Assembly: GCA_964591455.1 (NCBI GenBank)
Contig: CAZQDZ010000008.1
Coordinates: 59,128 to 123,127, forward strand
Direction of reading: 5' to 3'
From: RFSX01 sp964591455
GTDB taxonomy: Bacteria > Bacteroidota > Bacteroidia > Chitinophagales > Saprospiraceae
DNA: 64,000 bases
Positions within the stretch are counted from its first letter, which is position 1. Every line of letters starts with the position of its first letter. Positions 52,053-61,094 of the stretch are shown here, piece after piece. The translations under genes and the position numbers were made by a program. Under the pieces are notes generated by a model, which was not told the DNA's origin, did no database searches, and saw only the letters and a program-made list of their open reading frames with translations.

Positions 52053-53663
52053 ATGACGTTGAGATATTTGTTTTTAGTCACTTTCCTGCTGTTCTCTCAT
52101 TATATGCAAAGCCAGGAGATGGCTTCCTCACCTAAAGTAAAAGAAGGCAGTGGACCTTATTCTCAACTGATAATCAGAGGAGCCATTCTTATAGACGGTA
52201 CAGGTGCTCCACCCATCGGACCTGTAGATATTGTAATAGAAAATGATATCATATCTAACATCAGAAGAGTGGGGTTTCCAGGTGTGGCGATTGACTCTAC
52301 ACGAAGACCAAAACTCAAGACAGCAGGTCATGAAGTGGATGCCAATGGGTCTTATGTAATTCCAGGAATGGTAGATATGCATGGTCATATAGGTGGTCTT
52401 TCTCAAGGCACTACACCAGAGTATGTTTTCAAATTGTGGATGGGTCATGGTATTACAACCATACGCGAACCATCCTGTGGCAATGGACTTGACTGGACGT
52501 TAAAGCATAAAGCACTCAGTGAATCCAATGATATTACTGCGCCTCGGATTATGGCTTATACAGTATTCGGGCAAGATAGTAAATCACCTATTTCTACCCC
52601 TGAACAAGCCAGAGATTGGGTCAAAACCAATGCAAATAAAGGTGCTGATGGAATTAAATTCTTTGGCCTTGCTCCAAAAATTTTTGATGCCGCTTTAAGA
52701 GAAAATAAGAAACTAGGGCTCCGCTCTGCATGTCACCATGCGCAGCTTGATGTCGCTAGGTGGAATGTCTTACACTCTGCAGAAGCAGGCCTGACAACAA
52801 TGGAACATTGGTACGGACTCCCCGAAGCACTCTTCCATGACAGGACGATCCAAGACTACCCATTAGACTACAATTATCAGAACGAGCAGCACCGTTTTGA
52901 GGAAGCGGGAAGATTGTGGGTGCAAGCCGCTGAGCCCTACTCTGCTCATTGGAATAAAGTGATGCAGCAGTTGCTGGATTTAGATTTTACCATAGATCCT
53001 ACTTTCAATATATATGAGGCCAGCAGAGATTTGCACAGGGCCCGCCGTGAAGAGTGGCATGAAATATACACACTGCCAAGTCTATGGAGATTTTATTTAC
53101 CTAGTAAGATATCACATGGTTCCTACTGGCACTTTTGGGGTACAGAACAGGAAGTAGACTGGAAGGATAATTACAATCTATGGATGACCTTCGTCAATGA
53201 GTACAAAAATCGCGGTGGCCGTGTGACAGCAGGGTCAGATTCAGGCTTTATATATAAATTGTACGGATTCGGATACGTGAGAGAATTAGAATTGCTCAGA
53301 GAAGCTGGATTCCATCCATTAGAAGTTATAAGATCGGCAACCTTGTATGGTGCCGAGGCACTTGGCATGGATGACATAATAGGTAGTGTGGAAGTAGGTA
53401 AAAAAGCAGACCTAATTATTATAGATGAAAATCCTCTGCAGAACCTAAAAGTATTGTACGGAACGGGGGCAATCAAGCTGACTGAAGATAATGAAATCGT
53501 CAGAGTAGGCGGTGTCAAATACACAATCAAGGATGGAATTATTTATGATGCAAAAGCTTTACTAGATGATGTTAGAAAGATTGCTGATAAAGCCAAAGCA
53601 GAGGAAGACTTCAAAATTAACCAGCCAGGGATGGATGAGTTCTTTAAACGTCTAGGAAAGTAG
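52053..53663 (+). CDS. Exported amidohydrolase
   Basis: A 536-residue protein with a signal peptide (MTLRYLFLVTFLLFSHYMQS). The amidohydrolase fold is shown by the N-terminal strand IIRGAILIDGTGAPPIGPVD, the first metal pair in DMHGHIGG (His110, His112), His residues in SACHHAQ and MEHWYG, the late Asp in VTAGSDSGF, and the closing GSVEVGKKADLIIIDENPL. It is therefore a metal-dependent hydrolase of cyclic or linear amides acting outside the cytoplasm. The substrate cannot be named; imidazolonepropionase-like and dipeptidase-like branches are both possible. It ends one base before the convergent S41 protease gene. Confidence 0.88.
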   Translation: MTLRYLFLVTFLLFSHYMQSQEMASSPKVKEGSGPYSQLIIRGAILIDGTGAPPIGPVDIVIENDIISNIRRVGFPGVAIDSTRRPKLKTAGHEVDANGSYVIPGMVDMHGHIGGLSQGTTPEYVFKLWMGHGITTIREPSCGNGLDWTLKHKALSESNDITAPRIMAYTVFGQDSKSPISTPEQARDWVKTNANKGADGIKFFGLAPKIFDAALRENKKLGLRSACHHAQLDVARWNVLHSAEAGLTTMEHWYGLPEALFHDRTIQDYPLDYNYQNEQHRFEEAGRLWVQAAEPYSAHWNKVMQQLLDLDFTIDPTFNIYEASRDLHRARREEWHEIYTLPSLWRFYLPSKISHGSYWHFWGTEQEVDWKDNYNLWMTFVNEYKNRGGRVTAGSDSGFIYKLYGFGYVRELELLREAGFHPLEVIRSATLYGAEALGMDDIIGSVEVGKKADLIIIDENPLQNLKVLYGTGAIKLTEDNEIVRVGGVKYTIKDGIIYDAKALLDDVRKIADKAKAEEDFKINQPGMDEFFKRLGK

Positions 53664-53664
53664 C

Positions 53665-55245
53665 TTAGAAGGTTACTCCTAGGATTTCATGTAAGGTTCC
53701 ATCCATAACTTCCTTGGCTCTGTTGAGGAGTGCATCGTCTCCATTCTCTACTTCCCAATAAGCATTGTCATGCCATGTCTGGGCGGCAACCCACGATTTT
53801 AGATTCCATATGACTGTCTCTGGAAAGTTGTGAGGGATTACAAGATTGCTTGCTTCTATGGTCAAGTATTCTCTTAAATCCTTCAACATATATGCCTCTC
53901 TTATTCTATCGTCCACATAGGCCTTTACAGTATTATACTCCTGCTTTAGTTGGCTTCTATTTTTGTCTGTGTAATCTGTTGCAAATTTGTACAGTAGCCC
54001 TCTTTCATTTAGTTTGTTCAGTAACGCATAGTCTCTTTTATCTTGCCATTCATAGAATATGTCAGGAATGATGCCTCCAGATCCTGCTAGAATCTCCCGT
54101 CCATTCATGCTTTTTATTCTCAATGAAGCTGGGACCTTGAGGTCTCTGGTCATAGAATTGGCATGGAGCTCAGTCTTATATGGTGTCATCCAATCATTAT
54201 TATCATCACTAGTTCTCTGTAATAGTCTACCTGTGGGTGTATAGTATCTTCCTACAGTCAGCCTGATTGTAGACCCATCTCCCAATTTGTAAGATTGTTG
54301 GATTAACCCTTTCCCATATGTGCTTTTACCCACAACGATAGCTCTATCCCATTCTTGCATGGCTGAGATAAAAATCTCACTCGCTGATGCCGTCTTATCA
54401 TCCTGCAGTATTACTAACTTCCCTTTTTCCCAAATACCTCCAGGTCCTGAGAAGCGCTTATCTTTAGGAAAATTAGTGCCTTCAGCAAGATGGATGACCT
54501 TGCCTTCGTCCAGAAAGATATCTGCTAACTGTATCGCTTGTTCTTTCACTCCACCATAATTACCTCTCATATCCAAGACCATCTTTTGCATACCCAGTGA
54601 CTGGAGATACTTTACTGTAGGAACAAACTCTTCCATTGTTTTCAATGTAAATCGACCCAACTTAATATACCCCACATTCTCAGTAAGCATGTAACCTGCA
54701 GTCACACTCAGGAGGGGTAGATTATCTTTATGGAATACAACACTTTCTATGATACCTGATTTTCTGAGTACACTCATATCAAATTCATTGATTTCCGGCA
54801 AGTTGATGGCGTCATTGATTAGGTTAAAACCACTCCCGCCAATAGCAGAATTCCCATTTATCTTAAGAATTCTATCCCCTTTTACTAAGCTTGCCAATTC
54901 AGCAGGACCACCATCATTGATATAAGTAACTATCGCTGTATCTCTTATCATATAAAAATTGAAACCAGCAGATTTGCCCGTAAGGCCTTTATCATTCGCT
55001 CTTTGCTTATCCGCTTCTTCCTTTGATTGGTAACTAGAGTATGGATCCAGTTCCTTAACTATCGCCCTGATAGCTATATTCGCCATACTTTTGTTGTCCA
55101 CACTATCTACATAGTTTTTATCCAGATAGTATAGCAACCAATCTAATTTCTGACCCTGTTCCCCTGCTGAGTAGTTATCTACCTGTCCAGTGAGATAGAA
55201 TGGAAAGAGAAGCAACATTGCATATAGAAATTTATTTAGGTGCAT
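53665..55245 (-). CDS. S41 family C-terminal processing peptidase
   Basis: A 526-residue exported serine protease (signal peptide to about residue 20). A PDZ domain spans about residues 85-170 (GFNFYMIRDTAIVTYINDGG, GDRILKINGNSAIGG). The catalytic dyad is Ser287 in KTASASEIFISAM and Lys312 in GKSTYGKG, 25 residues apart as in other CtpA/Prc-type enzymes. LDMRGNYGGVKEQAIQLADI and GRYYTPTGRLLQ are family signatures. These proteases trim or degrade envelope proteins. The C-terminal 120 residues are helical and specific to this branch. A possible minus-strand -7 box lies at 55272-55279. Confidence 0.93.
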   Translation of the reverse strand: MHLNKFLYAMLLLFPFYLTGQVDNYSAGEQGQKLDWLLYYLDKNYVDSVDNKSMANIAIRAIVKELDPYSSYQSKEEADKQRANDKGLTGKSAGFNFYMIRDTAIVTYINDGGPAELASLVKGDRILKINGNSAIGGSGFNLINDAINLPEINEFDMSVLRKSGIIESVVFHKDNLPLLSVTAGYMLTENVGYIKLGRFTLKTMEEFVPTVKYLQSLGMQKMVLDMRGNYGGVKEQAIQLADIFLDEGKVIHLAEGTNFPKDKRFSGPGGIWEKGKLVILQDDKTASASEIFISAMQEWDRAIVVGKSTYGKGLIQQSYKLGDGSTIRLTVGRYYTPTGRLLQRTSDDNNDWMTPYKTELHANSMTRDLKVPASLRIKSMNGREILAGSGGIIPDIFYEWQDKRDYALLNKLNERGLLYKFATDYTDKNRSQLKQEYNTVKAYVDDRIREAYMLKDLREYLTIEASNLVIPHNFPETVIWNLKSWVAAQTWHDNAYWEVENGDDALLNRAKEVMDGTLHEILGVTF

Positions 55246-55456
55246 GACTTTCAGTTTACGTGATGTATAAGCAAAAGTAGGTCTTCTGAGGATAAGAAGA
55301 AGAGACAGGACTGATATGCAGCAACAATGATATACAACTTTCCTTTTTAAATCATCTCCTTTCTACATAATGTCTACCACGTTTCATTAGAATATAGCCA
55401 AAGGTATATACCTAGGTTTCTTTATATCCTTACTCTCCATCCATTTGAATTGTAAA

Positions 55457-55487
55457 TTGCCTATAGTCAAATACTTCATTATCTTTG
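55457..55487 (+). promoter_or_regulatory. Bacteroidota-type promoter of the MFS leader
   Basis: TTG at 55457-55459 and TATCTTTG at 55480-55487, separated by 20 bases. Both boxes and the spacing fit the TTG / TAnnTTTG consensus, making this the best promoter in the window. Confidence 0.7.
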
Positions 55488-55508
55488 TATCAGATAATAA
55501 ATTAAGAA

Positions 55509-55556
55509 ATGATGTTGAGGAATATTTATACCTCCAGAATAATGCTTTGTCACTGA
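55509..55556 (+). CDS. Possible leader peptide
   Basis: A 15-codon frame, MMLRNIYTSRIMLCH, between the promoter and the terminator. No strong ribosome-binding site is visible, and chance ORFs of this size are common, so its translation is unproven. Its position fits a leader peptide that could govern read-through of the following terminator. Confidence 0.25.
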   Translation: MMLRNIYTSRIMLCH

Positions 55557-55594
55557 TGAGATAGTTATTTCTATACTTTAAATAAAATATAGTT

Positions 55595-55626
55595 GCCTTG
55601 TCATAGATTCTGACAAGGCTTTTTTT
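55595..55626 (+). terminator. Intrinsic terminator directly before the MFS start, attenuator candidate
   Basis: A perfect stem GCCTTGTCA / TGACAAGGC with a seven-base loop, followed by seven T. It lies downstream of the only good promoter and five bases before the MFS ATG, so transcripts must read through it to express the gene. Confidence 0.9.
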
Positions 55627-55631
55627 ATGCT

Positions 55632-56840
55632 ATGAACCTAATCAACCTCTATATCAAATCATTTTCAGGTCTACGTAGAGATGTCTGGTATGTGGCCCTC
55701 ATCTACCTGGTTAATAGGTGTGGGGAGATGGTCATTCCATTTATGAGTGTCTATCTCTCACAACAGCTTGGCTTCTCCAAGATACAGACTGGAACGGTGT
55801 TATTTTGTTTTGGCTTAGGCGCATTGATTGGATCTAATATAGGTGGGTATTTGAGTGACATCATTGGCAACTTCAAGGTCATGGCAATCAGTTTATTTGG
55901 CATGGGGTCAGCGTTTCTAGGCATACTTATGTTTAAAAGTTTTATTCCACTTTGCTTGTGGTTGATTGTCACAGGTATATTTTCCAGTATGTTTAGTCCT
56001 GCTGCATTTAGTGCAGTTAGTGTATGGGGCGATAATAAAAACACAACCAGAGCTTTTTCGTTACTAAGAATGGCGATTAATCTTGGGGTAGCTATCGGAC
56101 CTGCTGTAGGTGGATATTTGGCAGCCAGTGTAGGCTATAACCTGCTATTTATAGTAGATGGATGCACCTGCTTTCTTGCTCTTATTACTCTATTTATTGT
56201 GCTTGGTCATCGCAATAAAAAACTCAAACAGAAAGAAAACAAAACATCAGGTACAGCATCACCGTATAAGGATAAAATATTGGTACTGTTTCTCTTCTTC
56301 AATTTGATAAATATGATTGCCTTTTTTCAAATCATATTTTCAGTTCCTGTATATTTCAAAGAAGTCGTTCAGATGGATGAGAAACTTATTGGTGCTTTTT
56401 TTACCGCCAATGGCTTACTAGTATTTCTCCTTGAAATGCCAATCGTCTATAAGATAGAACAAGCCAATAATTACTTCAAACCGATGGTCGCAGGAGCCAT
56501 ATTAATCGGAATGGGATACATATGCCTCAGTGTATTTCATGACCCGCTCTTAGCTATTATACTTTACAGTCTGCTTATCGCAATAGGAGAAGTCATTAAC
56601 TTCCCCTTAATTCCATCTTTAGCTATGCGGAGAACTGACGAACAAAATCAAGGAAAATACATGGGCATGGTATCCATGATGTTTGCTGTCGCCTTCTTAC
56701 TCTCACCGATTCTAGGTTTACCAGTTGTAGAATATACGGGATACACAAATTATTTCATTATTGCAGCTTGTCTTTCTGCTTTATCAGGAATCTGTTTGCA
56801 CTTTCTCAGAAAACATTTCAAAGAAGCACATGCCACCTAA
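55632..56840 (+). CDS. MFS transporter
   Basis: A 402-residue inner-membrane transporter with about 12 membrane helices. The loop-2/3 motif is seen as GALIGSNIGGYLSDIIGNFK (the MFS GxLxDrxGrk-type pattern), and the N-terminal half RCGEMVIPFMSVYLSQQLGF resembles drug-efflux antiporters of the MdtH/YdeE-like group. It would export drugs or metabolites in exchange for protons; the substrate is unknown. Its start lies five bases after a strong intrinsic terminator, and its end overlaps the next start by 11 bases, so the two proteins are probably made together. Confidence 0.9.
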   Translation: MNLINLYIKSFSGLRRDVWYVALIYLVNRCGEMVIPFMSVYLSQQLGFSKIQTGTVLFCFGLGALIGSNIGGYLSDIIGNFKVMAISLFGMGSAFLGILMFKSFIPLCLWLIVTGIFSSMFSPAAFSAVSVWGDNKNTTRAFSLLRMAINLGVAIGPAVGGYLAASVGYNLLFIVDGCTCFLALITLFIVLGHRNKKLKQKENKTSGTASPYKDKILVLFLFFNLINMIAFFQIIFSVPVYFKEVVQMDEKLIGAFFTANGLLVFLLEMPIVYKIEQANNYFKPMVAGAILIGMGYICLSVFHDPLLAIILYSLLIAIGEVINFPLIPSLAMRRTDEQNQGKYMGMVSMMFAVAFLLSPILGLPVVEYTGYTNYFIIAACLSALSGICLHFLRKHFKEAHAT

Positions 56841-57405
56841 CAATCTAAATACCCTTCTTAAAAGAATAAAAAAATGTCAGGAGTGTGCTGCACATATAGA
56901 ACCACGTCCAGTGGTATCCGTTAGCAAGACCAGTCGTATATTGATTATAGGACAAGCACCTGGGACCAGAGTACATATGACAGGCATCCCGTGGAACGAT
57001 AGAAGTGGAGATACGCTGCGAACATGGATGGGAGTCACTACCAAGGAATTCTATGATAACCAGACCATCGGAATTATGCCCATGGGATTTTGCTACCCTG
57101 GCAAAGGTAAATCTGGAGATTTGCCTCCTAGAAAGGAATGCGCCCCATTATGGCACGAACAAATATATTCACATCTGGACAACATAGAACTTACCCTTCT
57201 TATAGGTCAATATGCACAGCGTTACTATCTCAATAAGAATCGTAAAAAGACTCTTACAGATACCGTTAGGAGTTATCAGGAGTACTTACCAGACTACTTT
57301 GTACTCCCTCATCCTTCTCCTAGAAATATCGGATGGATGAAAAGAAATCCATGGTTCGAATCAGAGGTGCTTCCTGTTCTCAGGTCCTATATACACAAGA
57401 GGTAG
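56830..57405 (+). CDS. Uracil-DNA glycosylase superfamily protein
   Basis: About 191 residues from the ATG at 56830, which overlaps the MFS stop by 11 bases; a longer frame from 56761 would cut deep into the MFS gene. Motifs include CQECAAHIEPRPVV near the start, LIIGQAPGTRVHMTGIPWND and SGDTLRTWMGV (the equivalent of motif 1), GFCYPGKGKSGDLPPRKECA, LLIGQYAQRYYL, and the late HPSPRN loop. These place it in the uracil-DNA glycosylase superfamily. The branch is widespread but its base preference is not established, so repair of uracil is only probable. It is cytoplasmic. Confidence 0.9.
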   Translation: MPPNNLNTLLKRIKKCQECAAHIEPRPVVSVSKTSRILIIGQAPGTRVHMTGIPWNDRSGDTLRTWMGVTTKEFYDNQTIGIMPMGFCYPGKGKSGDLPPRKECAPLWHEQIYSHLDNIELTLLIGQYAQRYYLNKNRKKTLTDTVRSYQEYLPDYFVLPHPSPRNIGWMKRNPWFESEVLPVLRSYIHKR

Positions 57406-57406
57406 T

Positions 57407-57766
57407 TTATAGATATAACCTACCATACATGTACCTAGAAACTATCGTACTAACAATAGCAATTATAGAAAAGGTAGCTCCGCCACCAGCCATATGATGC
57501 GCAGTATACGCCAGAATAGCATCTAGAAAGAATCCCGCATAGGCCCACTCTGTCAACATCTTGGACAACTTAGTTGTCACAGCAATAATACCCAGTACTT
57601 TAAGTATAGCCAATGGAATAACAAGGTAATCAGGATAACTAAGTTGCTTGAAGAAGCCCTGAACCATTTCTGGATTCCTGAAATACATTTGGGCACTGTA
57701 AGCGAATATCCCACACATGACAAAGGTGGAAATCCAATAGATTGCTTTTTCTATATTTTGGTTCAT
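57407..57766 (-). CDS. DoxX-like membrane protein
   Basis: A 119-residue protein with four membrane helices (for example AIYWISTFVMCGIFAYSAQM, YLVIPLAILKVLGIIAVTTK and ATFSIIAIVSTIVSRYMYG). The order and the motif around LKVLGIIAV match small DoxX/DUF4870-like quinone-associated proteins. No catalytic motif can be assigned. It ends one base from the convergent glycosylase gene. Confidence 0.8.
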   Translation of the reverse strand: MNQNIEKAIYWISTFVMCGIFAYSAQMYFRNPEMVQGFFKQLSYPDYLVIPLAILKVLGIIAVTTKLSKMLTEWAYAGFFLDAILAYTAHHMAGGGATFSIIAIVSTIVSRYMYGRLYL

Positions 57767-57931
57767 CGTAGATAATTTGTTTTACACAATATTAAAAGAC
57801 AGCACACTACAAACGAAAAATAACACTTAGGGTTTAGATTCTACTTTATTTACCTAAATCCTAATAACAATTATTTTTTGTATAACAGAAGACATGGATA
57901 TTGGTATAAATGGACAATATTTACTTCGTCT

Positions 57932-58870
57932 ATGATAAGGTGTGCTCTCATATCCATTCTTTTCATAATAACATTAGTAAGTGCGGAGGCACAGACTTGC
58001 TGTTCGGCTGGTGCACCAGTGGCTTCCAACTTCGGATTGAAGACCAGTACGAAATATAAACATAGTCTCAGCTTGGCTTATCGTCATATTGGTATCAATA
58101 GACTTGTGGACAATAACGAAACACTGGTCAATGACCCGAGGACTAGAGAAAATAATATCCTTTCTCTAGGTGCCAATTACACCTTCAGTGAAAAATTCGC
58201 CTTAGGCGTCTTACTTCCTTTGGTGGCGCAGAATAGAACGACAATTAGTGAATCACAGTCAGCCTTCGGGATAGGTGATCTATCTCTGGTCGCTCAGCTA
58301 AAGATTTGGAGTAAGAATGATTGGTTACTCCAATATACACCTGCATTGAAAATGCCTACTGGTACGGAGTCCATCCGAAGTGAGAGAAATATCTTCTTGT
58401 CACCAGACATGCAGAGCGGTACTGGGTCATGGGATGTTATCAATCAATTAATACTCGTAAAAAACAGAATTTTTAATTCGGCCTTCTCTGCTAAAACAAA
58501 TGTGTCGTTTCGCCTCAATGGTACAAATTCCAATTTTGCTAGTGACAACGGCGTGGGTGGCCGTTCATTCAAATTTGGCAATGAATTAAATTGGCGCACA
58601 ACAATCAGCAGAGAATTCCTGGCTGGGCAGTGGTTCATTATACCAGACCTAGAATGGCAATATAGATGGGCTGACTCAAATTCAGAACAAAATGCCCCCG
58701 CTAATAACAGTGGAGGTAATTGGGTTAATCAGATTCTAGGTATTTATTTTACAAGAGATAATATTATCAGCTACAGAACCTTTATTAAGTTTCCTCTATA
58801 TCAAAATCTGGAAGGCGTCCAAATCACGACAAATCTAGAATGGGGTGCACAAATAAACTATCAATTTTAA
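57932..58870 (+). CDS. Outer-membrane beta-barrel protein
   Basis: About 312 residues from the ATG at 57932, which opens a signal peptide (MIRCALISILFIITLVSAEA); a longer frame from a TTG at 57878 adds 18 unlikely residues. The mature start QTCCSAGAPVASNFG holds a Cys pair, followed by alternating amphipathic strands (HSLSLAYRHIGINRL, NNILSLGANYTFSEKFALGV, and a final EWGAQINYQF ending in Phe). This is a typical outer-membrane barrel, of the kind often listed as a transporter. Only 13 bases separate it from the DUF3179 lipoprotein gene, so the two are likely one unit. Confidence 0.82.
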   Translation: MIRCALISILFIITLVSAEAQTCCSAGAPVASNFGLKTSTKYKHSLSLAYRHIGINRLVDNNETLVNDPRTRENNILSLGANYTFSEKFALGVLLPLVAQNRTTISESQSAFGIGDLSLVAQLKIWSKNDWLLQYTPALKMPTGTESIRSERNIFLSPDMQSGTGSWDVINQLILVKNRIFNSAFSAKTNVSFRLNGTNSNFASDNGVGGRSFKFGNELNWRTTISREFLAGQWFIIPDLEWQYRWADSNSEQNAPANNSGGNWVNQILGIYFTRDNIISYRTFIKFPLYQNLEGVQITTNLEWGAQINYQF

Positions 58871-58883
58871 AAGTATATCAGCG

Positions 58884-59939
58884 ATGAGAAAATTACAACT
58901 CGGCCTATTACTATTAGCAACATTTTTACTTTCTAGTTGTGGAGGAGAAGATAATCCGTCCACTGGGAATCAGGGGCGGTCCATAGAATGGTCCATTCCA
59001 GCTAGTGAGGTATTTGATGGTGGCGTAGGTCAGGATGGTATCCCTTCTATCAATCAGCCCAACTTCTCTAGCGTGGGTCAGATTAACTTTCTGTCAGATG
59101 ATGACTTGGTTGTCGGTGTTATCATTAATGGCGTTGCCAAGGCTTACCCACATGAGATTCTGGATTGGCATGAGATTGTGAATGATGAGATCGGAGGGAT
59201 GAGTGTGGCCATTACTTACTGTCCACTTACAGGTACTGCTGTAGGATGGGATAGAACAGTCAATGGTCAGAATGTATCATTTGGCGTGAGTGGCAAACTA
59301 TTTAATACCAATCTCATACCTTTCGACAGAACAACAAACAGTTATTGGTCTCAGCTGGGCCTTAATTGTGTAAATGGCGAGTGGATTAATACTGAAATCA
59401 ATTTTGTTCCAATGATAGAAACAAGCTGGGCTACCTGGAAGTCGGCTTATCCTGATTCGGAAGTGCTCAATACAGAAACAGGTATTTCAAGACCATATGG
59501 TGAATATCCATATGGGGATTACATCACCAACCATGACAATATCTTTTTCCCTGTCAGTCCATTGGATCAGCGACTGCCTTCTAAAGAAAGAGTGCTCGGC
59601 GTTATAGGAGACTCTATGGACGTAGCCTATAGACTAGCCACCTTTAGAGAAGACCAAGTAATTACTGACCATTTAGAAGAAAAAGAACTTTTAATAATAG
59701 GATCTCAATCAAATAACTTCATCGTTGCTTATGAGAATAACTTAGGCCTGACAGGCGTAACTAGCGTACCTAATAGCTTACCTGTCATCGCCCAATCTAG
59801 CGATGGTAACATGATTACAATGGATGGTCAGATTATAGAAGGTCCTTTAGCAGGCCAGTCATTATCCTCTACAAAATCCTGGATTGGATATTGGATGTCC
59901 TTTGGGTCATTCTATCCAGGCATTGGAATCTATGAGTAA
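58884..59939 (+). CDS. DUF3179 family lipoprotein
   Basis: A 351-residue lipoprotein with lipobox FLLSSC (Cys19). It carries the DUF3179 core: AKAYPHEILDWHEIVNDEIG, VAITYCPLTGTAVGWDR and FGVSGKLFNTNLIPFDRTTN, with Cys and His residues that are conserved in the family. Its biochemical role is not established; the Cys and His suggest metal or redox chemistry. It follows the barrel protein by 13 bases on the same strand and probably works with it at the envelope. Confidence 0.9.
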   Translation: MRKLQLGLLLLATFLLSSCGGEDNPSTGNQGRSIEWSIPASEVFDGGVGQDGIPSINQPNFSSVGQINFLSDDDLVVGVIINGVAKAYPHEILDWHEIVNDEIGGMSVAITYCPLTGTAVGWDRTVNGQNVSFGVSGKLFNTNLIPFDRTTNSYWSQLGLNCVNGEWINTEINFVPMIETSWATWKSAYPDSEVLNTETGISRPYGEYPYGDYITNHDNIFFPVSPLDQRLPSKERVLGVIGDSMDVAYRLATFREDQVITDHLEEKELLIIGSQSNNFIVAYENNLGLTGVTSVPNSLPVIAQSSDGNMITMDGQIIEGPLAGQSLSSTKSWIGYWMSFGSFYPGIGIYE

Positions 59940-60022
59940 AAATCGACTATCTGTAAAGGAAAGCTGTTGAGTGAACCTTACTACTAGGTGAATAAGTCTT
60001 ACTTTTGTGAAAAATTGAATCC

Positions 60023-60262
60023 ATGTTAAGTATATATCTTTTAGGTATTCCTGGTGGATATGAGTTAATTCTTATAGCATTTGTGATTCTGCTTTTGTTT
60101 GGAGGCAAGAAACTGCCAGAACTGATGAGGGGTCTAGGAAAGGGCATTAGAGAATTCAATAATGCCAAGGCCAATCTAGAATCAGAGGTCAAAGAAAGCA
60201 TGAAAGAACCCAAGATAGATAAGGGCAGTGAAAAGAGTGGCTGGATAGAAAGAAACGAATAA
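60023..60262 (+). CDS. tatA: Twin-arginine translocase subunit TatA
   Basis: A 79-residue protein with one N-terminal membrane helix (ELILIAFVILLLFGGKKLPE) and the FGGKKLPELMRGLGKG motif, which begins the amphipathic helix of TatA/TatE. TatA oligomers make the pore for folded proteins bearing twin-arginine signals. No tatC or tatB is in the window. The gene converges on the DUF3109 gene, and an inverted repeat covers the two stop codons. Confidence 0.92.
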   Translation: MLSIYLLGIPGGYELILIAFVILLLFGGKKLPELMRGLGKGIREFNNAKANLESEVKESMKEPKIDKGSEKSGWIERNE

Positions 60263-60276
60263 AATCTTTCTATTCC
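60243..60276. terminator. Inverted repeat at the convergent tatA / DUF3109 ends, possible terminator
   Basis: GATAGAAAGA pairs with TCTTTCTATT around an 11-base loop, overlapping the tatA stop. A clear T tract is missing, so the assignment is uncertain. Confidence 0.35.
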
Positions 60277-60851
60277 TTTCTTTTGGCGGCGTGATCTAAC
60301 TGATCATAGAAATCCTCACCATATTTTCGAATGAGTGCCTCCTTTACAAACTCGTATAGTTTTATCTTGTTCTTCTTTCCATTACTGCAGGCAGCATCGC
60401 AGATTTCCCACCTGTCATAGTTGAGGGTCTGAAAGCCGTTCATATGATTATGGCTAGTTCGAATGGGATATAGATGACAGCTTATCGGTTTGTAGAATGA
60501 TATCTTCCCTTCTTTGTAAGCCTTTTGTATTCCACAGAATGTAATGCCTAAATCATCTCTACCCATAAAGACACAGGCCCCATCTTTCATCAGATTGGTT
60601 TCGGACACAGATTCTTCCTTATTATAGGTATAGAATCCTTTCTCTTTGATCGCTTGCTGGGAGGGCTCAGGGAGATAAGGTAAAATCTCTGGCAATAGTT
60701 TCTCCATAGTCAAAATCTCATCCTCAGACAACGGCGCACCATAATCCCCTTCTATGCAGCAAGCGCCTTTGCAAGCTGATAAGTTACAAGCAAACTTTTC
60801 TTGTACGATGTCCTCAGAGATGAGAATATCTTCTATCATAATCATTGCCAT
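60270..60851 (-). CDS. DUF3109 family cysteine-rich protein
   Basis: A 193-residue cytoplasmic protein with the family's Cys pattern: FACNLSACKGACCIEGDYGA near the start, DGACVFMG, GITFCGIQKAYKEG, ISCHLYPIR and WEICDAACSNGKK. The spaced cysteines suggest a zinc or iron-sulfur site, as in the YkgJ-like proteins, but the function is unknown. Family members usually begin near the fifth residue (MIEDILISED), so the start may be at 60839 rather than 60851. It is on its own on the minus strand, convergent with tatA. Confidence 0.9.
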   Translation of the reverse strand: MAMIMIEDILISEDIVQEKFACNLSACKGACCIEGDYGAPLSEDEILTMEKLLPEILPYLPEPSQQAIKEKGFYTYNKEESVSETNLMKDGACVFMGRDDLGITFCGIQKAYKEGKISFYKPISCHLYPIRTSHNHMNGFQTLNYDRWEICDAACSNGKKNKIKLYEFVKEALIRKYGEDFYDQLDHAAKRKE

Positions 60852-61094
60852 AAATACCTCTTTTTATAATTTCAATTTTCTTGAATTAGATTCTACTTCA
60901 GGTCACCCTTGATTTAGCTGAATAATAAGGATATTGTTTGTAATTTCCGATTTTGATATTTGAGGCATAAAATACTCTAATCTTTTTAGTCTGTCCCGTG
61001 TTAATTCACTATTGAAGTACGCATGATTAATAAGATTGATAAAGCACTAATCCTATTTTTTTAATACGTAAATTATAAACTCCCACATCAAAAT

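Larger units (their letters stand above)
55246..55631 (+). other. Regulatory region with promoter, leader and terminator before the MFS gene
   Basis: The 386 bases between the divergent S41 and MFS genes contain a well-formed plus-strand promoter (55457-55487), a leader with a possible 15-residue peptide (55509-55556) and an intrinsic terminator (55595-55626) whose end is only five bases from the MFS start. A minus-strand TACTTTTG at 55272-55279 may serve the S41 gene. Confidence 0.6.

Noticed and set aside
57351..57365. GGTTCGAATC resembles the T-loop of a tRNA.
   Set aside because: It lies inside the uracil-DNA glycosylase-like gene and no acceptor, D or anticodon stem can be built around it.
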